A DNA stretch of 8,100 bases, from contig JAPLIX010000491.1 of assembly GCA_026388865.1 (NCBI GenBank), positions 1 to 8,100 of the forward strand, written 5' to 3'. A program made the position numbers and the translations under genes. Shown piece by piece: positions 5,607 to 8,100 of this stretch; the stretch's first letter is position 1, and every line of letters begins with the position of its first letter. The notes beneath the pieces were generated by a model, which searched no databases, had not been told where the DNA came from, and was given only the letters and a program-made list of their open reading frames with translations. Source of the stretch: Pseudomonadota bacterium (lineage in GTDB: Bacteria; Desulfobacterota; WTBG01; CAIYCZ01).

Positions 5607-6818
5607 TCAACCGCCGACGGCCCCCGCCATCTTAAATATCGGCAGATACATGGCAGCAAGCATCGTACCTACGGTGCCGCCCAGAAAAATCATCATAAAA
5701 GGCTCTATAAGTGAAGTGATTGCGTCCACCGTCGCATCCACTTCGTCATCATAAAAATCAGCAATCTTGATGAGCATTGCATCAAGCGCTCCGGTCGACT
5801 CGCCAACTGAAACCATCTGGCACACCATGCTGGGAAAGACACCGCTTTTAGAGAGCGGTTCTGCAATTGTTTTTCCCTCGCTGATACTTGCTTTTGTTGC
5901 TATGATAGCCTCTTCCACAATTCTGTTGCCCGCTGTTTTAGCGACTATATCCAGACCGTCGAGGATCGGCACGCCGCTGGTTATCATGGTGCCGAGGGTT
6001 CTGGTAATTTTTGCCACCGCAACTTTTTTCAGAAGAAGGCCGAAAATAGGCAGCTTCAGTGCAAGCCGGTCAAAGAAATATTCCCCCTTATCTGTCGCCC
6101 GGATTCTATTAAAGGTAACAACAACGGCAACGATGATGCCGATAAGAAACAAGAAATTTCTTCGCAAGAAAGCGCTCATATCAACCACCCCCTGAGTGAG
6201 TGCGGGCAGCTGACCACCCAGACTGCTGAACATTTCCTGGAATACCGGAATGACAAAGACCAGCATCACCACCACGACTACTGCAGCAATAATTAAAATG
6301 GTGACCGGATAGACTAAAGCGCCTTTAACTTTTGCCTTAAGTTTTTCATTTTTTTCAATATAGGTTGCGAGCCTCTGCAATATGGTATCAAGCACGCCAC
6401 CCAGCTCACCTGCGGCAACTAAACTGGTGTACAGGTTATCAAATACTTTGGGATGCTTTTTAAGGGCATCGGCAAAGGTTGCACCTGCTTCAACGTCTGT
6501 TTTTATTTGGAGGAGGATTTTTTGGAACGTTTTATTTGGTTCCTGATTGGCAAGTATTTCAAGCCCCTGGATTAAGGGGAGCCCGGCATCGATCATGGTT
6601 GACAGCTGCCGGGTAAAGAGAACCAAATCTTTTGCCGTTACCTTTGGTTGTAGCAAAGCGATATTTGCTAAGATATCCTTGGGCTTTTCCTTGATGCGCA
6701 CCAGCTGGATATTCTGTTTTCTCAGCAGCAGGCGGGCTGCCGCTTCATTGGCTGCCTCGACGGATCCTTTTTGCTGTCCTCCCTGGGGAGATTTCCCCTC
6801 CCATACATATACTGTCAT
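5607..6818 (-). CDS. pilC: PilC, type IV pilus inner-membrane platform protein
   Basis: A 403-aa polytopic protein of the GspF/PilC family, the inner-membrane platform that couples the assembly ATPase to pilin insertion. The N-terminal cytoplasmic part (1-60, starting VYVWEGKSPQG) is followed by two T2SSF domains (about 68-191 and 270-393), each opening with the family pattern FTRQLSTMIDAGLPL / ITRTLGTMITSGVPI. Three membrane segments are visible: about 168-193, 222-238 and 372-395. The conserved Gly-Glu turns (AGELGG at 136-141, VGESTG at 338-343) are intact. ATG 6818 has AGAGG 9 nt upstream. It lies 125 bp downstream of pilB on the same strand and converges on cysE, with stop codons 10 bp apart. 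A type II secretion GspF is the alternative, but the extra N-terminal segment and pairing with a PilB-like ATPase favour the pilus. Confidence 0.92.
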   Translation of the reverse strand: MTVYVWEGKSPQGGQQKGSVEAANEAAARLLLRKQNIQLVRIKEKPKDILANIALLQPKVTAKDLVLFTRQLSTMIDAGLPLIQGLEILANQEPNKTFQKILLQIKTDVEAGATFADALKKHPKVFDNLYTSLVAAGELGGVLDTILQRLATYIEKNEKLKAKVKGALVYPVTILIIAAVVVVVMLVFVIPVFQEMFSSLGGQLPALTQGVVDMSAFLRRNFLFLIGIIVAVVVTFNRIRATDKGEYFFDRLALKLPIFGLLLKKVAVAKITRTLGTMITSGVPILDGLDIVAKTAGNRIVEEAIIATKASISEGKTIAEPLSKSGVFPSMVCQMVSVGESTGALDAMLIKIADFYDDEVDATVDAITSLIEPFMMIFLGGTVGTMLAAMYLPIFKMAGAVGG

Positions 6819-6943
6819 GTGGTGTTTCCTCTTCTCGCTGATTACTCTGCAAGCGGCAAAGAGCCACCAGCGTTTGAATGGTGCTTTAAATTACTTTCGG
6901 AATAGTACCAGCAATAATTAAATCACATGCCCCGAAACGGGGC
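6819..6943 (-). other. pilB-pilC intergenic region
   Basis: These 125 bp hold no gene. Next to the pilB stop is a GC-rich hairpin (listed separately). Around 6863-6883 is a weaker stem, CACCA/TGGTG with a 9-nt loop. The pilC ribosome binding site is at 6828-6832. I found no credible promoter for pilC. A region reading TGGTGGCTCTTTGC on this strand resembles a -24/-12 site, but its spacing is one base short. Confidence 0.5.
6929..6943 (-). terminator. GC-rich hairpin right after the pilB stop
   Basis: GCCCCG/CGGGGC forms a perfect 6-bp stem with a 3-nt loop, immediately after the pilB TAA (6946-6944). On the pilB mRNA it is followed by ATGTGATTTAATTATT, not a run of U, so it is a poor intrinsic terminator. 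It is more likely a partial terminator or a 3'-end stabiliser that lowers pilC expression relative to pilB. Confidence 0.4.
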
Positions 6944-8100
6944 TTAATCATCGCGCACCGTCGTTTTCAGTACCTCTTCTAACGATGTCACCCCTCCCAG
7001 CAGTTTCGAGATACCGCTGCGGCGCAGGGTTTGCAGGCCCTGGCGTATCGCTTCTCGTTTAATATCAATGGTCGATGCACCTTGCAGAATGAGCTCCTTA
7101 ATTGGTTCAGAAATAGGCATAACTTCATAGAGGGCAAGGCGCCCTTTATATCCGGTATTGTTACAGATATCACAGCCCTTGCCTTTGTAAAAAGTAATAT
7201 CCTTGTACTGTTCAGATTCTTCTGGTTGCATGCCCAGCTTTGCAAAGGATTCAGCTGATATAGTAACCGGTTCTTTACATTCCTGGCATATCTTCCGAAC
7301 CAGCCGCTGGGCCAAAATAAGATTAGTGGCAGAAGATACCAGAAAAGGTTCAATACCCATATTGAGAAGACGGTTGACCGTGCTGGGGGCGTCGTTGGTG
7401 TGCAGTGTGCTTAAGACAAGGTGTCCGGTAAGAGCCGCTTTTATGGCAATTTCAGCTGTTTCAAAGTCGCGGATTTCTCCCACTAAAATTATATCAGGGT
7501 CCTGGCGTAAAAATGATCTGAGGGTATTCGCAAAGGTCAGGCCAATCTCTTCATGAATCTGCACCTGATTAATGCCGGCAAGATTAAATTCCACCGGATC
7601 CTCTGCGGTAGAAATGTTTTCGGTTATTTTGTTAAGCTCGCTGAGGGCAGAATAGAGCGTGGTGGTCTTGCCGCTGCCCGTTGGGCCTGTGACCAGTACT
7701 ATCCCAAAGGGTCTATAGATGGCCTCTCGGAAGTGGGCCAGCTGTTGTTCCATAAACCCCAGCTTGGTCATATCAAGTTGCAGGTTTGATTTATCCAGAA
7801 GTCTCAGAACAACCTTTTCACCAAAAAGAGTCGGGAGAACAGAAACCCGGAAATCCATTTCCGTGTCTTTGCCCATTTTCAACTTGATGCGGCCATCTTG
7901 AGGGAGGCGGCGTTCCGCTATGTCGAGGCGTGCCATTATTTTAAGGCGGGAAATCATAGCATTTTTCATTTTAAGCGGTGGTTTCATCATTTCATAGAGG
8001 GTTCCATCCATGCGGAACCGGACCCTGAAGGATTTCTCATAGGGCTCAACATGAATATCGCTGGCACGCCTTTTAATCGCATCAATTAAAATAGCATTAA
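6944..8100 (-). CDS. pilB: PilB, type IV pilus assembly ATPase, C-terminal part
   Basis: 384 visible residues of a GspE/PilB-family hexameric ATPase that powers pilin insertion through PilC. The 5' end is beyond the window edge; the frame is open to about 8098. The visible part begins inside the N2 domain with RRASDIHVEPYE (about 10-21). It is followed by Walker A GPTGSGKT (138-145), the Asp box with STAEDPVE (163-170), Walker B with ILVGEIRD (about 204-211), and the His box GHLVLSTLHTND (225-236). The zinc-binding tetracysteine is CQEC (271-274) plus CDIC (309-312), followed by GYKGR. The tetracysteine and the EDP-type Asp box mark an assembly ATPase of the GspE/PilB type; PilT retraction ATPases lack the zinc motif. 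Intact as far as seen. It is followed 125 bp later by pilC with no pilT between, unlike the frequent pilB-pilT-pilC order. Confidence 0.93.
   Translation of the reverse strand, partial: NAILIDAIKRRASDIHVEPYEKSFRVRFRMDGTLYEMMKPPLKMKNAMISRLKIMARLDIAERRLPQDGRIKLKMGKDTEMDFRVSVLPTLFGEKVVLRLLDKSNLQLDMTKLGFMEQQLAHFREAIYRPFGIVLVTGPTGSGKTTTLYSALSELNKITENISTAEDPVEFNLAGINQVQIHEEIGLTFANTLRSFLRQDPDIILVGEIRDFETAEIAIKAALTGHLVLSTLHTNDAPSTVNRLLNMGIEPFLVSSATNLILAQRLVRKICQECKEPVTISAESFAKLGMQPEESEQYKDITFYKGKGCDICNNTGYKGRLALYEVMPISEPIKELILQGASTIDIKREAIRQGLQTLRRSGISKLLGGVTSLEEVLKTTVRDD

Noticed and set aside
6846..6876. A sigma-54 (-24/-12) promoter for pilC on the minus strand
   Set aside because: TGGTGGCTCTTTGC has the right flavour, but the spacing between the GG and GC elements is one base short; other alignments lose the GG.
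6819..6943. A cyclic-di-GMP (GEMM) riboswitch upstream of pilC, as seen before pilus genes in some relatives
   Set aside because: The conserved GEMM core and its tetraloop-receptor pattern are not recognisable on either strand.

Overview
The window looks like chromosomal DNA from an anaerobic, Gram-negative-type bacterium with about average G+C. The evidence is a type IV pilus ATPase/platform pair of the PilB/PilC kind, a NIF-type iron-sulfur assembly operon (three-domain NifU plus NifS) joined to a long serine acetyltransferase, a BioD-like/DRTGG protein, and a dispersed palindromic repeat with the ends GTCATTGCGAG...GCAATCTC. I remember that repeat from Desulfobacterota, Nitrospirota and various uncultured lineages. 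The adenine glycosylase gene resembles versions I associate with Patescibacteria-type genomes. The phylum cannot be fixed from this window.

Layout, left to right. Positions 1-555 (+) hold the 3' end of a P-loop/DRTGG domain protein. Positions 556-766 carry a composite palindromic repeat of about 140 bp with terminal inverted repeats (595-732); its G-rich right flank supplies the ribosome binding site of the next gene. Positions 767-1585 (+) encode a MutY-like adenine glycosylase without iron-sulfur ligands, with Glu at the usual catalytic Asp position and a basic C-terminal domain in place of the NUDIX-like domain. Positions 1586-2053 are an AT-rich patch. On the minus strand it holds a small unknown protein (1602-1805) and, overlapping its start, a broken reading frame (1783-2001). 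A good extended -10 promoter (2001-2029) then drives a macro-domain protein (2054-2593, +).

Positions 2645-5596 (+) form a tight operon, nifU-nifS-cysE, with a 4-bp overlap and then a 14-bp overlap. CysE commits serine to cysteine synthesis, NifS takes sulfur from cysteine, and NifU is the scaffold on which Fe-S clusters are built. Nothing in the window suggests nitrogen fixation, so this is probably the general Fe-S assembly system of the host.

The last part is on the minus strand and convergent with cysE, only 10 bp away: pilC (5607-6818) and, upstream of it, the 3' portion of pilB (6944-8100, cut by the window edge). The two are separated by 125 bp containing a GC-rich hairpin, and no pilT lies between them.

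No tRNA, rRNA, CRISPR array or complete insertion sequence was seen. The most unusual items are the cluster-less MutY variant, the repeat that donates its ribosome binding site, and the unknown small-gene remnant at 1602-2001.
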